64,000 bases of DNA from Arenibacter catalasegens (GTDB taxonomy: Bacteria > Bacteroidota > Bacteroidia > Flavobacteriales > Flavobacteriaceae): assembly GCF_002909235.1 (NCBI RefSeq), contig NZ_PHQQ01000002.1, positions 310,001 to 374,000 on the forward strand, written 5' to 3'. Positions 28,115 to 36,701 of the stretch are shown one piece after another (within the stretch, counting starts at the first letter, position 1; the number at the start of each line of letters is the position of its first letter). A program made the position numbers and the translations under genes. Below the pieces are notes generated by a model. That model searched no databases, was not told the DNA's origin, and saw nothing but the letters and a program-made list of their open reading frames with translations.

Positions 28115-28909
28115 ATGAGCGTAACAAAAGAGTATCTAGCAAAGGGTAAAGAAATTATCTCCGTTATAGCGGAACAGGAATCGAAGATTCAAGAAGTTGC
28201 CCAAATTTTTGCCCAATCCATTTTAGATGGACGAATGGTGCACCTTTTTGGATCTGGCCACAGCCGAATGATGGTGGAAGAAATGTGGCCACGATATGGG
28301 TCCTTTCCTGGCTTCAACCCTATAGTAGAACTTTCTTTATCCTTTCATAATTTGGTGGTCGGTGCCAATGGGCAGCGTCAAGCCATGTTTCTTGAGAATG
28401 TATCCGGCTTGGCCGCACGAATTCTACGTAATTTTGACACTAGTCCGCAGGACACCGCCTTGGTTATATCCTCTAGTGGGTGCAATGTGGTTCCTATTGA
28501 AATGGCAGAAGAATTTCAAAAAAGGAATATAAAGGTAGTAGCCTTGGTAAGTAAACTGCATCTGGAAGGTAGTACCTCAAAAAAATCGGATGGTAGAAAA
28601 TTAACAGATTTTGCAGATATTGTATTGGATACAGGAGCACCTCTGGGCGATGCCATGATATATTTAGAGGGCTTGGACTCTCCCGTTGCACCTGGTTCTA
28701 CCTTAGGCGGGGTTATGCTTATAAATTGTATCAAAGCGGAGGTCGCCAAAATATTACATGAGAATGGAAAATCGCCTAAAGTATTGAGCAGTGGTAAAAT
28801 TGTAGGTGAAAAACGCGCCGTCGACCTTTTCGAATCGGCTTATGACGAACACGCCCATTTGATAGCAAAATTATATCAAAATATAGGGAACAAATCCAGT
28901 GAAATTTAA
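28115..28909 (+). CDS. SIS-domain sugar isomerase-like protein (UPF0309 type)
   Basis: 264 residues with one SIS domain. VHLFGSGHSRMMVEEMW (about residues 43-59) and ALVISSSGCNVVPIEMAEEFQKRNIKVVALVS (about residues 113-145, in two parts) are the phosphosugar-binding loops rich in Ser. SIS domains bind phosphorylated sugars, as in isomerases, MurQ-type etherases and regulators. LEGLDSPVAPGSTLGGVMLINCIKAEVAK is conserved in the UPF0309 group. A phosphorylated sugar intermediate in this pathway is therefore implied, although no kinase is encoded nearby in this part. Confidence 0.82.
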   Translation: MSVTKEYLAKGKEIISVIAEQESKIQEVAQIFAQSILDGRMVHLFGSGHSRMMVEEMWPRYGSFPGFNPIVELSLSFHNLVVGANGQRQAMFLENVSGLAARILRNFDTSPQDTALVISSSGCNVVPIEMAEEFQKRNIKVVALVSKLHLEGSTSKKSDGRKLTDFADIVLDTGAPLGDAMIYLEGLDSPVAPGSTLGGVMLINCIKAEVAKILHENGKSPKVLSSGKIVGEKRAVDLFESAYDEHAHLIAKLYQNIGNKSSEI

Positions 28910-28969
28910 TAGCGCAGCACCTATATGCTATGTTATTATTCCCTTTTTGGATTTTAACTAATAATCATC

Positions 28970-30331
28970 ATGAACTTTTCTCCCGTAATTTCTAAATCGT
29001 TTCACACAGACATCCTCATTATTGGGAGCGGTAGCGCAGGTTCTACCGCAGCCATTGCCGCATCGAAAGGAAAACACAAAGTTACATTAGTGGAGCGTTA
29101 TGGTTTTCCAGGTGGCACCTCAACCCAGATGCTGGATACCTTTTACGGTTTTTTCACTCCATCAGAATCTCCAAAAAAAATTGCAGGTGGCATCCCCGAC
29201 ACAATAGTGAATACCTTAAACCAATCCGGTGATATTTTCCTAAGGCCCAATACCTATGGTGCCGGTACAGGTGTTAATTACAACCCGGAAAAGCTAAAAC
29301 TCGTTTGGGACCATCTTTTACAACAAAATGGGGTTCAAATTTACTATCATTCAACATTAGTGGGAGTGGAAAAGGCGGGAGAAACATCCACTTGCATTTT
29401 TTTCCATAAAGGAATTGGCTTTTTTTCCATAACAGCAAAAAGGGTTATAGACGCATCGGGTGACGCGGATTATTGTCATTGGGCAGGTATCCCTTATGAA
29501 CGTGCCGGCGAAAAAGAATCAGCCCAAAGTATGACCACTACCTTCCGTATGGCCAATGTAGAACTGAAAGAATACGAGGCTGCAGGAGGAAAAAAAATGT
29601 TGAAAGAGAAGATGGCAGAAGCTTATGAAAAAGAAACTTATGGCCTTCCCCGCAAGGAAGGTTCCGCACATGAAATGTGCCAGCCCAAATGCATTTCTAC
29701 TGTGGCCGTAAAAGTGGTAGATCTAGACCCTTTGGATTTAGAAGGCATTACCAAGGCCGAAATAGAAGGTCGCCGGCAATCCTTTATTTTTGAAGATTTT
29801 TTCAGAGCGGAAGTTCCTGGATATCAAAATGCCAAGATCATAGGGCTTTCCCATCAAATTGGAGTAAGGGAGACACGACGGGTATTCGGCGAATATCGCC
29901 TTACAAAAGAAGACTGTATAAACGCCAAGACCTTCGATGATCAAATTTTTCTTTGCGGCGCCCCGATAGAAGACCATCGCAAATCGGACAAGGGAGATTC
30001 GGAAACTTTTTGGCAATATGTACCCAAAGGAGGAGCTTATGGGGTTCCCTACGGTACAATTGTACCCAAAGAGAGTCAAAATACTTGGGTCGTTGGCCGT
30101 TGCTTCTCGGCCACCCATGATGCCCATGCTTCTTGCCGATCAATGGCACAGACCATGAGTATGGGGCAGGCAGCCGGTCTGGCTGCCAAGATCTCTTTGG
30201 ATACCGATCAAAATGCAAAAAATATCGATTTTAATAAACTACAGGATGCTTTGATAGCAGTTGGTGCAATTTTAGAAATGCCTGATAAAGTAGCGGATAC
30301 ATCCCGAAACGGATGGGAAAATAATAAATAA
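28970..30331 (+). CDS. FAD-dependent oxidoreductase
   Basis: 453 residues. The dinucleotide-binding motif IIGSGSAGSTAAIAASKG is at about residues 17-34, followed by VERYGFPGGTST, the FAD-contacting stretch of the FAD_oxidored (Pfam 12831-like) family. A C-terminal FAD motif VVGRCFSATHDAHASCRSMAQTMSMGQAAGLAA, in two parts, covers about residues 375-405. No signal peptide is apparent, so it is cytoplasmic. It likely oxidises a hydroxy acid or sugar-derived intermediate. It sits between the SIS gene and the phosphotriesterase-family gene, the latter 3 bp downstream. Confidence 0.85.
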   Translation: MNFSPVISKSFHTDILIIGSGSAGSTAAIAASKGKHKVTLVERYGFPGGTSTQMLDTFYGFFTPSESPKKIAGGIPDTIVNTLNQSGDIFLRPNTYGAGTGVNYNPEKLKLVWDHLLQQNGVQIYYHSTLVGVEKAGETSTCIFFHKGIGFFSITAKRVIDASGDADYCHWAGIPYERAGEKESAQSMTTTFRMANVELKEYEAAGGKKMLKEKMAEAYEKETYGLPRKEGSAHEMCQPKCISTVAVKVVDLDPLDLEGITKAEIEGRRQSFIFEDFFRAEVPGYQNAKIIGLSHQIGVRETRRVFGEYRLTKEDCINAKTFDDQIFLCGAPIEDHRKSDKGDSETFWQYVPKGGAYGVPYGTIVPKESQNTWVVGRCFSATHDAHASCRSMAQTMSMGQAAGLAAKISLDTDQNAKNIDFNKLQDALIAVGAILEMPDKVADTSRNGWENNK

Positions 30332-30334
30332 GAT

Positions 30335-31294
30335 ATGTCTCAAGAATTCTTTAGAACTGTTTTGGGCGACAAGCCAACTTCAGAAATGGGTTTGACCTAT
30401 TCCCATGAGCATATTATCATAGAAGATAGTTATGTAACCGCCGCACACCCAGAATTTTTATTGAACGATGTAGATAAAATTTCAAAGGAGCTAAAAAATT
30501 TTTATAAGGAGGGAGGTAGAACCGTTGTAGATACCATGCCCGCCAATTGTGGTCGTAATATATTGAAATCTGTAAAGGTAAGTCGGTTGAGTGGGGTAAA
30601 TATCATTGTGCCCACAGGAATCCATTTGGAGATTTATTATCCCAAAAATCATTGGAGATTTAGCTATACAGAAGATCAATTGTCTCAACTTTTTATCGCG
30701 GATATTGAAAACGGCATTGATCAATTTGATTATTCCGGACCTAATGTATTGAGGACTGAATATAGAGCAGGACTTATAAAATTGGCTACAGGAAATAACC
30801 CTATTGACAAGCATCAAGAAAAAATTTTCAGGGCAGTGGTCAATGCTCATTTGGAAACAGGAGCCCCAATTTTAACACATACCAATTTTGGAAATCAGGC
30901 CTTGGAACAAGCCAAACTGTTTAAAAAATTGGGAGCAAACCTAGAACATGTGGTATTGTCCCATGTAGATCGAGCAAAAGAAATCAACTACAACAAAGCC
31001 GTACTCGATATAGGAGTTCGAGTGGAATACGACAGTGCCTTTCGCTGGAAAGAAAACGAACCCAACTATACCTTAAAACTCTTGGAACACCTTCTTCCCG
31101 AATATCCCGATCAAATTACCTTAGGAATGGATATGGCCAAAAATGCCTATTGGAAAAGTTACGGAGGTGGCCCAGGATTAAATTATCTTATCGAAACTAT
31201 CCCCACATTCCTAAAATCCAAAGGACTGGAAGTCCATTACAAGAAATTATTTTTTGACAATCCCAAAAGATTATATGCCTTTTCCAAATCCTAA
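30335..31294 (+). CDS. Phosphotriesterase-family hydrolase, candidate sugar lactonase
   Basis: A 319-residue binuclear metal amidohydrolase. The family ligands are all visible: SHEH (His24 and His26), Lys149 in AGLIKLATG (the carboxylated bridging lysine), His182 in LTHTNFG, His210 in LSHVDR and Asp266 in GMDMAKN. Several characterised COG1735 members hydrolyse phosphorylated sugar lactones rather than phosphotriesters, which fits the oxidoreductase and SIS neighbours. That assignment is inference. It is last in the plus-strand series and convergent with gntR. Confidence 0.86.
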   Translation: MSQEFFRTVLGDKPTSEMGLTYSHEHIIIEDSYVTAAHPEFLLNDVDKISKELKNFYKEGGRTVVDTMPANCGRNILKSVKVSRLSGVNIIVPTGIHLEIYYPKNHWRFSYTEDQLSQLFIADIENGIDQFDYSGPNVLRTEYRAGLIKLATGNNPIDKHQEKIFRAVVNAHLETGAPILTHTNFGNQALEQAKLFKKLGANLEHVVLSHVDRAKEINYNKAVLDIGVRVEYDSAFRWKENEPNYTLKLLEHLLPEYPDQITLGMDMAKNAYWKSYGGGPGLNYLIETIPTFLKSKGLEVHYKKLFFDNPKRLYAFSKS

Positions 31295-31371
31295 TCCCAT
31301 GCGTTGACCGGCAATTGATTATCCAATGGATTGGATCGTTAGCATCTAAAATAAGGTTCTAACCAATTGAA

Positions 31372-31390
31372 AACACAAAACCCTTGTGTT
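31372..31390. terminator. Weak hairpin between convergent genes
   Basis: aacacaa and ttgtgtt form a 7-bp stem with a 5-nt loop, between the phosphotriesterase-family gene and gntR. There is no clear T tail for the plus strand. Confidence 0.35.
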
Positions 31391-32099
31391 ACAGAAAGTA
31401 ACTATTTCTTATGGGATATTCAGCGGTATTACAATACAAATCCCCATAAAGGTTCAAATTAGGCCTACTGGTCCTAAACCTAATGGAGATATGAAGAATT
31501 GGGACACCAACCTCCACCCCTAATTTGTCTGCTATTTCCTTGGTAGCGGCTATCGACCTTAATTCTTGTTCCGCCCCCATTATCTCTATTAAGTATTCTT
31601 GACTAAGGGTTTTAAAAAAAGAACCCTCTACAAATTCATCTGACTTAATGGGCTCCAAAGCGTTCAAGGCATACCAATTATTCTCCAAGACCACTGGTTT
31701 GTCTTCTATGTAGCGTACTCTTTGAAAATAAACGCATTGTGAACTTCTTTCATCTTCGGATAAAGGAAAAACTATAACTGGATCCCATTCCACTATTTTA
31801 GGCTCTTCCGTCACCTTGGTCTTTACATTATAATCCGTGGAACCCGAAAAACCTTTGACAGACAATAGTCCTAAATATTTACCCCGCTCCAGGACCTTAC
31901 TGCCCTTACCGTGTTCCTTCTCTATAAAACCCTCCTTCAATAATTCGTCCAAGGCTTTTCTAACCGTTGTCCTAGTAGTGCTGAACTGCACACAAAATTC
32001 ATTTTCCGAAGGCAAATAACTATCGGGCGGATACTTTTGTGTTTGTATCCTTTTTTTTATATACTCCTGAATCTGATGGTATTTCTTTATCTTTTTCAC
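31389..32099 (-). CDS. GntR family regulator with UTRA domain
   Basis: A 236-residue transcription factor of the HutC subfamily. The N-terminal winged helix has the typical LPSENEFCVQFSTTRTTVRKALDELLKEGFIEKEHGKGSKVL, in two parts, at about residues 24-67. The UTRA ligand domain follows (ERSSQCVYFQRVRYIEDKPVVLENNWY and SIAATKEIADKLGVEVGVPILHI). UTRA domains commonly bind phosphorylated or free sugars and acids as inducers. Flanked by the two sugar-oxidation gene sets, it most likely represses them. A related palindrome lies 97 bp upstream of its own start. Confidence 0.92.
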   Translation of the reverse strand: MKKIKKYHQIQEYIKKRIQTQKYPPDSYLPSENEFCVQFSTTRTTVRKALDELLKEGFIEKEHGKGSKVLERGKYLGLLSVKGFSGSTDYNVKTKVTEEPKIVEWDPVIVFPLSEDERSSQCVYFQRVRYIEDKPVVLENNWYALNALEPIKSDEFVEGSFFKTLSQEYLIEIMGAEQELRSIAATKEIADKLGVEVGVPILHISIRFRTSRPNLNLYGDLYCNTAEYPIRNSYFL

Positions 32100-32195
32100 T
32101 TTTCAATATACTGGTATTCTAATCCTAAAATTTATTATCCCTCAGCCACTTTACAAGAGCAACGTAAATGAAGTCCTCTTCATATAAACCGCAAA

Positions 32196-32211
32196 GATTG
32201 TACAGACAAGT
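32196..32211. promoter_or_regulatory. Candidate GntR operator B (autoregulation)
   Basis: GATTGTACAGACAAGT shares the TTGTAC-nn-ACAAGT pattern with operator A. It lies in the 456-bp region between gntR and the dehydrogenase gene. Confidence 0.5.
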
Positions 32212-32513
32212 TAATTATTGAGAGAATTTTGATTTGTACTCACTACAAAAATAAACTATCCCCAGCTTGTTTCCTAACTCATTGACCCAACCATCATAAC
32301 ACCATAAACGATAAATCATTTCCCGAGCTTTAAACAAACATATATAATGTTGATTTTTAGATTTTTACAATAAAAACAAATTATCTGGCCCACGGAGACG
32401 ACTTCAACACATCTCTATCACTTGGCGCAATTATAAAAACCAACCCCAACCATATTAAACTAAGAATGGCCATCTCAATTTTTCACGGAAAATGTCCTGT
32501 AATTTGAAATTAA

Positions 32514-32541
32514 ATTTTAACTTGTATGCACATGTTAAAAT
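32514..32541. promoter_or_regulatory. Candidate GntR operator C before the dehydrogenase gene
   Basis: An inverted repeat with outer arms ATTTTAAC and GTTAAAAT flanks the core TTGTATGCACAT, which resembles operators A and B but is less symmetric. It ends 14 bp before the start codon at 32556. Confidence 0.45.
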
Positions 32542-32555
32542 AATCAATTTTCCAT

Positions 32556-35474
32556 ATGGGATTTATAAAGGGAATTAAAGTCAAATTATTATCTCTAGGT
32601 ATTTCCACCGCCATGGTCTGTTCCTTTACAGGGTGCACAGATCCTAGAAATGCGAACTACACAACCCCTGAACTTAATTTCCAAACTAATATTGACAATG
32701 ATTTTAGTGTGCCAGAAGGATGGCAAGTGAGCTTATGGGCAGAATCCCCTTCCTTATATAATCCGACAAATATGGATGTAGACGAAAAGGGAAGAATTTG
32801 GGTTACCGAAGCTGTTAATTATAGGGATTTTAATAACGACCCAAAACACCACCTAAATTTCGACCAAGGAGATCGGGTAATGATTCTAGAAGATACAGAT
32901 GGGGATGGGATAAGCGACACCTCCAAAGTATTTGTCCAGGATAAAGACCTAGTGGCCCCCTTGGGCATAGCAGTGGTTGGAAACAAGGTGTTCGTGTCCT
33001 GTGCACCCACCTTATTTGTCTACACCGACGAAAATGGGGATGACGTGCCCGACAAAAAAGAAGCTTTTCTTACTGGGTTTGGCGGCTTCGACCATGATCA
33101 CAGCCTACATTCGCTCGTCGTAGGTCCAGACGGAAAATGGTATTTCAATACTGGAAATGCCGGACCCCACGGTGTAACCGATAAAGCCGGTTGGGAACTC
33201 CGTTCTGGAAGCGTCTATACTGGGGGAACTCCATACAACGATAAAAATGAGCCCGCACAGGTCAGTGATGATGGCCGCATTTGGGTTGGCGGTCTCGCCC
33301 TGAGAATGAACAATGACGGTACCGGCCTAGAAGTTGTTGGCCACAATTTTAGAAACTCCTACGAGGTGGCGTTGGATTCTTATGGTAATATGTGGCAAAA
33401 CGACAATGATGACCAAGTAGTGACCTGTAGGGTAAGTTGGCTTATGGAAGGTGGCAACGCTGGTTATTTTAATGCTAACGGCAAACGCACCTGGCAGGCG
33501 GACCGCAAACCGGACCAGGACATTTTTTCTGCCCACTGGCACCAGGAAGATCCAGGTGTTATGCCCGCTGGGGATAATTCAGGAGCAGGTTCTCCAACCG
33601 GGGTAGTCGTCTATGAAGGAGACGCCTTTGGTCCAGAATATAGGGGCATGCTCTTAAGTGCCGATGCCGGGCGCAATGTTATATTTGCGTACCAACCTTC
33701 ACCCCAAGGCGCTGGATTTGACCTAAATAGGCGCGATTTAATTACCTCAACACAGGAATCTACCGAAGGTTATGTTTGGAACGATATTGATGAGGATAAA
33801 CGCAAGTGGTTCCGACCCAGTGATGTAGCCGTTGGAACAGATGGCGCCATTTACGTAGCCGATTGGTACGATCCAGTGGTAGGTGGTCACCAGATGAAAG
33901 ACACCTTGGGCTACGGCCGAATCTATAGAATTAGCCCTAAAGGAAAAGTACTTAAAACCCCGAAAATAGATCTGACCACTACCGAAGGCCAGATCTCGGC
34001 CCTCCTCAATCCCGCAATTAATGTAAGAAGCCAAGGCTATGAAAAATTATTAGAGCAAGGTGAACAAGTCTTGGACGAGATTAAAAAAATATTGGATTCA
34101 GACAATCCCTATCACCAATCACGGGCTATCTGGCTGTTGTCCAATCTTGGATCCAAAGGAAAAGTGATTGTAAAAAACATATTGAAAAATGAAGCGGACC
34201 CACGATTAAGGCTAGTAGCTTACCGTGCCTTGAAAGATGATTCTGAATCCTTTTTAGATTTTGCTTCTATTGCGGTCCACGATCCTTCACCACAAGTAAG
34301 AAGGGAAGTCGCTATTTCCTTGCGCGACAAGTCTTGGAAGGATAGTGGCCAATTGATCAAGGAATTATTTAACGGCTATGATGGCAACGATGCATGGTAT
34401 CTGGAAGCATTGGGAATGGCTGCGGACGGAAAGGAAGAAATGATCTATCAAGAAATTCTTAATGACCAACCCCAAGACCCATCCAAATGGTCAGATGCCT
34501 TTGCGTCACTTGTTTGGCGTATTCATCCAAAATCGGCCATTAATGCCTTAAAAGACAGGACCATTGCGGAGGGCTTATCCACTGAACTTAAGATTCAAGC
34601 TGTAGATGCCCTTGCCTTTATTAATGATCGGGATGCAGTAGCTGCCATGTTCGACATTCAAAAATCAAGCTCTGACAATACTGTAAAGGAAATGGCCCAA
34701 TGGTGGCTAAATTTCAGAAAGAGCAACGACTGGCATGCCCTATGGGACTGGCAAGCAGAAAGCGGTGAAGGCTATGGTATTCCTGATGAAATTGCAGGTT
34801 TACAAGAAACCCTTTTGAACAAAGAAGCGACCATAGCGAAAAGAATCAACGCAGGAAAAGAAATGGCCGGGAGTTTGATCGGAGGTCGGCTGTTGATAAA
34901 TCTAGCCGCTATGGATAAACTTCCAAGTGAAATAATCAATGGAATTTCCGAAGACATTTTCAACAACCCTACCTTGGAAATTCGAACTTTGGCCAGTGAG
35001 CATTTTTCAAAACCCGGGGGGAAGCAATTTTCTATACCTGCACTCTTAAAATTAAAGGAAGATACTGCAAAAGGTGAAAATGTTTTCCTCTCAAAATGCA
35101 TAAGCTGTCATAAAAACGGAACTACAGGTAACGACATTGGGCCAGATCTATCTTCGATAGGAGAAAAATTCGACCAAACAGCTTTGTTGGATGCCATTAT
35201 TAATCCCAACGCTTCCATCGTATTTGGTTACGAACCAGTTATGATAAAAACAATAAGTGGTCAGGCCCTGTACGGTTTTCTGCTCTCAGAGGGAGAAACT
35301 ACTGTCCTAAAGGACATGACCGGAAAACAGATGGTTATAGCGGCTGACGACATTGAAAGCAAAGAGAAAATGAAAATGGGCATCATGCCAAATGCAATAT
35401 CCCTAGGTCTTACGGAACAAGATTTAGCCGATCTTTCCGCCTACCTATTAACGCTTAAAAATAGCAATCTATAG
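32556..35474 (+). CDS. PVC-type haem-binding membrane-bound dehydrogenase-like lipoprotein
   Basis: 972 residues with a lipoprotein signal (cysteine in SFTGCTDP, about residue 27). The N-terminal half is a six-bladed propeller of the sorbosone/glucose dehydrogenase-like type (MDVDEKGRIWVTEAVNYRD, DTDGDGISDTSKVF, GAIYVADWYDPVVGG). A helical HEAT-like repeat region follows (about residues 480-830), then a c-type cytochrome domain with CISCH at residues 848-852. This layout matches the PVC-type CxxCH proteins thought to oxidise sugars or alcohols in the periplasm and pass electrons to the respiratory chain. A metal or PQQ cofactor cannot be told. Operator C lies just upstream. Confidence 0.85.
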   Translation: MGFIKGIKVKLLSLGISTAMVCSFTGCTDPRNANYTTPELNFQTNIDNDFSVPEGWQVSLWAESPSLYNPTNMDVDEKGRIWVTEAVNYRDFNNDPKHHLNFDQGDRVMILEDTDGDGISDTSKVFVQDKDLVAPLGIAVVGNKVFVSCAPTLFVYTDENGDDVPDKKEAFLTGFGGFDHDHSLHSLVVGPDGKWYFNTGNAGPHGVTDKAGWELRSGSVYTGGTPYNDKNEPAQVSDDGRIWVGGLALRMNNDGTGLEVVGHNFRNSYEVALDSYGNMWQNDNDDQVVTCRVSWLMEGGNAGYFNANGKRTWQADRKPDQDIFSAHWHQEDPGVMPAGDNSGAGSPTGVVVYEGDAFGPEYRGMLLSADAGRNVIFAYQPSPQGAGFDLNRRDLITSTQESTEGYVWNDIDEDKRKWFRPSDVAVGTDGAIYVADWYDPVVGGHQMKDTLGYGRIYRISPKGKVLKTPKIDLTTTEGQISALLNPAINVRSQGYEKLLEQGEQVLDEIKKILDSDNPYHQSRAIWLLSNLGSKGKVIVKNILKNEADPRLRLVAYRALKDDSESFLDFASIAVHDPSPQVRREVAISLRDKSWKDSGQLIKELFNGYDGNDAWYLEALGMAADGKEEMIYQEILNDQPQDPSKWSDAFASLVWRIHPKSAINALKDRTIAEGLSTELKIQAVDALAFINDRDAVAAMFDIQKSSSDNTVKEMAQWWLNFRKSNDWHALWDWQAESGEGYGIPDEIAGLQETLLNKEATIAKRINAGKEMAGSLIGGRLLINLAAMDKLPSEIINGISEDIFNNPTLEIRTLASEHFSKPGGKQFSIPALLKLKEDTAKGENVFLSKCISCHKNGTTGNDIGPDLSSIGEKFDQTALLDAIINPNASIVFGYEPVMIKTISGQALYGFLLSEGETTVLKDMTGKQMVIAADDIESKEKMKMGIMPNAISLGLTEQDLADLSAYLLTLKNSNL

Positions 35475-35502
35475 ACATTAGATCCATTTAAAAAATGTGT
35501 TT

Positions 35503-36369
35503 ATGAGCAATTCAATAACAAGAAGGGATGTATTAAAATCCTCAGTTGGAATATTCGGTTTAAGTATTTTAGGTGCGTATGAAGTTTTTGCCAGGGACAA
35601 TGAACGGCGATTTAAGATTGGAGCCTGCGATTGGTCCATTCAAAAAATGTCGGAAGTAGAGGCTATAAAAGTTGGCAAAAAAATCGGATTGGATGGTGTT
35701 CAGATCAGCTTGGGGAATCTGGGCAACAATATGCATTTAAGACATGAAAGGATTCAACAACAATATAAAAATGCCTGCTCCGAATACGGAATTGAAATTG
35801 GAGGAATTGCCATTGGCGAAATGAACAACATTCCATATAAATCGGACCCACGAGCAGAGCAATGGGTTTCAGATAGTATAGATGTTGCCAAAAAGATGGG
35901 CGTGGGAGTAGTATTATTGGCTTTCTTTCACAAGGGAGACCTCAAGCACGATTTGGAAGGCACCCAAGAAACGATTCGCAGACTTAAAAAAGTATCGGAA
36001 AAGGCGGAAGACAAGGGTATAATCCTAGGCATTGAATCCTGGCTAAGCGCGGAAGAACATATGGAAATTATTGACGCAGTTGGTTCTCCCAACGTACAAG
36101 TATATTACGACGTGGCCAATTCCAACAAAATGGGATACAATATCTATGAGGAAATCCGATGGTTGGGCAAAAAAAATATCTGTGAATTCCACGCCAAGGA
36201 GAATGGGTATTTATTGGGACAAGGCAAGGTAGATTTTAAAGAAGTGAAAAAAGCCATAGATGATATAAACTATGAAGGATGGATACAGATTGAAGGTGCC
36301 GTTCCGGAAAATGCTGATATGTATGATAGTTATGTTCTGAACAATAAATATATTAGGTCCGTTTTTTAA
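35503..36369 (+). CDS. Sugar phosphate isomerase/epimerase family protein, exported
   Basis: 288 residues from the ATG at 35503 (an in-frame GTG at 35497 is less likely). The N-terminus SITRRDVLKSSVGIFGLSIL is a twin-arginine-type signal. The rest is a xylose-isomerase-like TIM barrel with GACDWSIQKMSEVEAIKVGKKIGLDGVQI, GIESWLSAEE, YYDVANSNKMG and EFHAKENGYLLGQGKVDF, which give the metal-binding Glu, Asp, His and Glu. Related barrels act on 3-keto sugars or hydroxypyruvate-like compounds. It is 28 bp after the dehydrogenase gene, likely in one transcript. Confidence 0.86.
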   Translation: MSNSITRRDVLKSSVGIFGLSILGAYEVFARDNERRFKIGACDWSIQKMSEVEAIKVGKKIGLDGVQISLGNLGNNMHLRHERIQQQYKNACSEYGIEIGGIAIGEMNNIPYKSDPRAEQWVSDSIDVAKKMGVGVVLLAFFHKGDLKHDLEGTQETIRRLKKVSEKAEDKGIILGIESWLSAEEHMEIIDAVGSPNVQVYYDVANSNKMGYNIYEEIRWLGKKNICEFHAKENGYLLGQGKVDFKEVKKAIDDINYEGWIQIEGAVPENADMYDSYVLNNKYIRSVF

Positions 36370-36557
36370 ACTTAGGTTTATATACGTACATCATATTAAA
36401 CCAACTTTTTGCTATTCTGTATGTACCGTCCAAAATACCTACATACCATGGCACTATGGACATAGAAATACTAGAAGTACTTAGAATCGGTTAATGTAAT
36501 TGCTTGTTAGATTTCTCCAGTGATCCATTAATTGATATGACACAAAAACTTTAAGGA

Positions 36558-36662
36558 TTAATAAACTTGTTTATCCTTTGCTTGGTAAATATTCGGGCTT
36601 TCCTGTGCTACCAAGGAAAAGGCAAACAACAATAAGGAAGATAATGGTAATCTATTTTTCAT
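36558..36662 (-). pseudogene. Truncated secreted protein N-terminus (possible sulfatase start)
   Basis: A 34-codon ORF encodes a clean signal peptide (MKNRLPLSSLLLFAFSLVAQ) followed by ESPNI and then a short unrelated tail ending at TAA. PNI right after the signal peptide is how the sulfatases in this window begin (PNIIYILTDD and similar), so this may be the stump of a fifth or sixth sulfatase gene. Too little remains to be sure. Confidence 0.4.
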
Positions 36663-36701
36663 AGGAAAAGACTTTTAGGTTAATTATTACCTATTTGTTT
36701 T

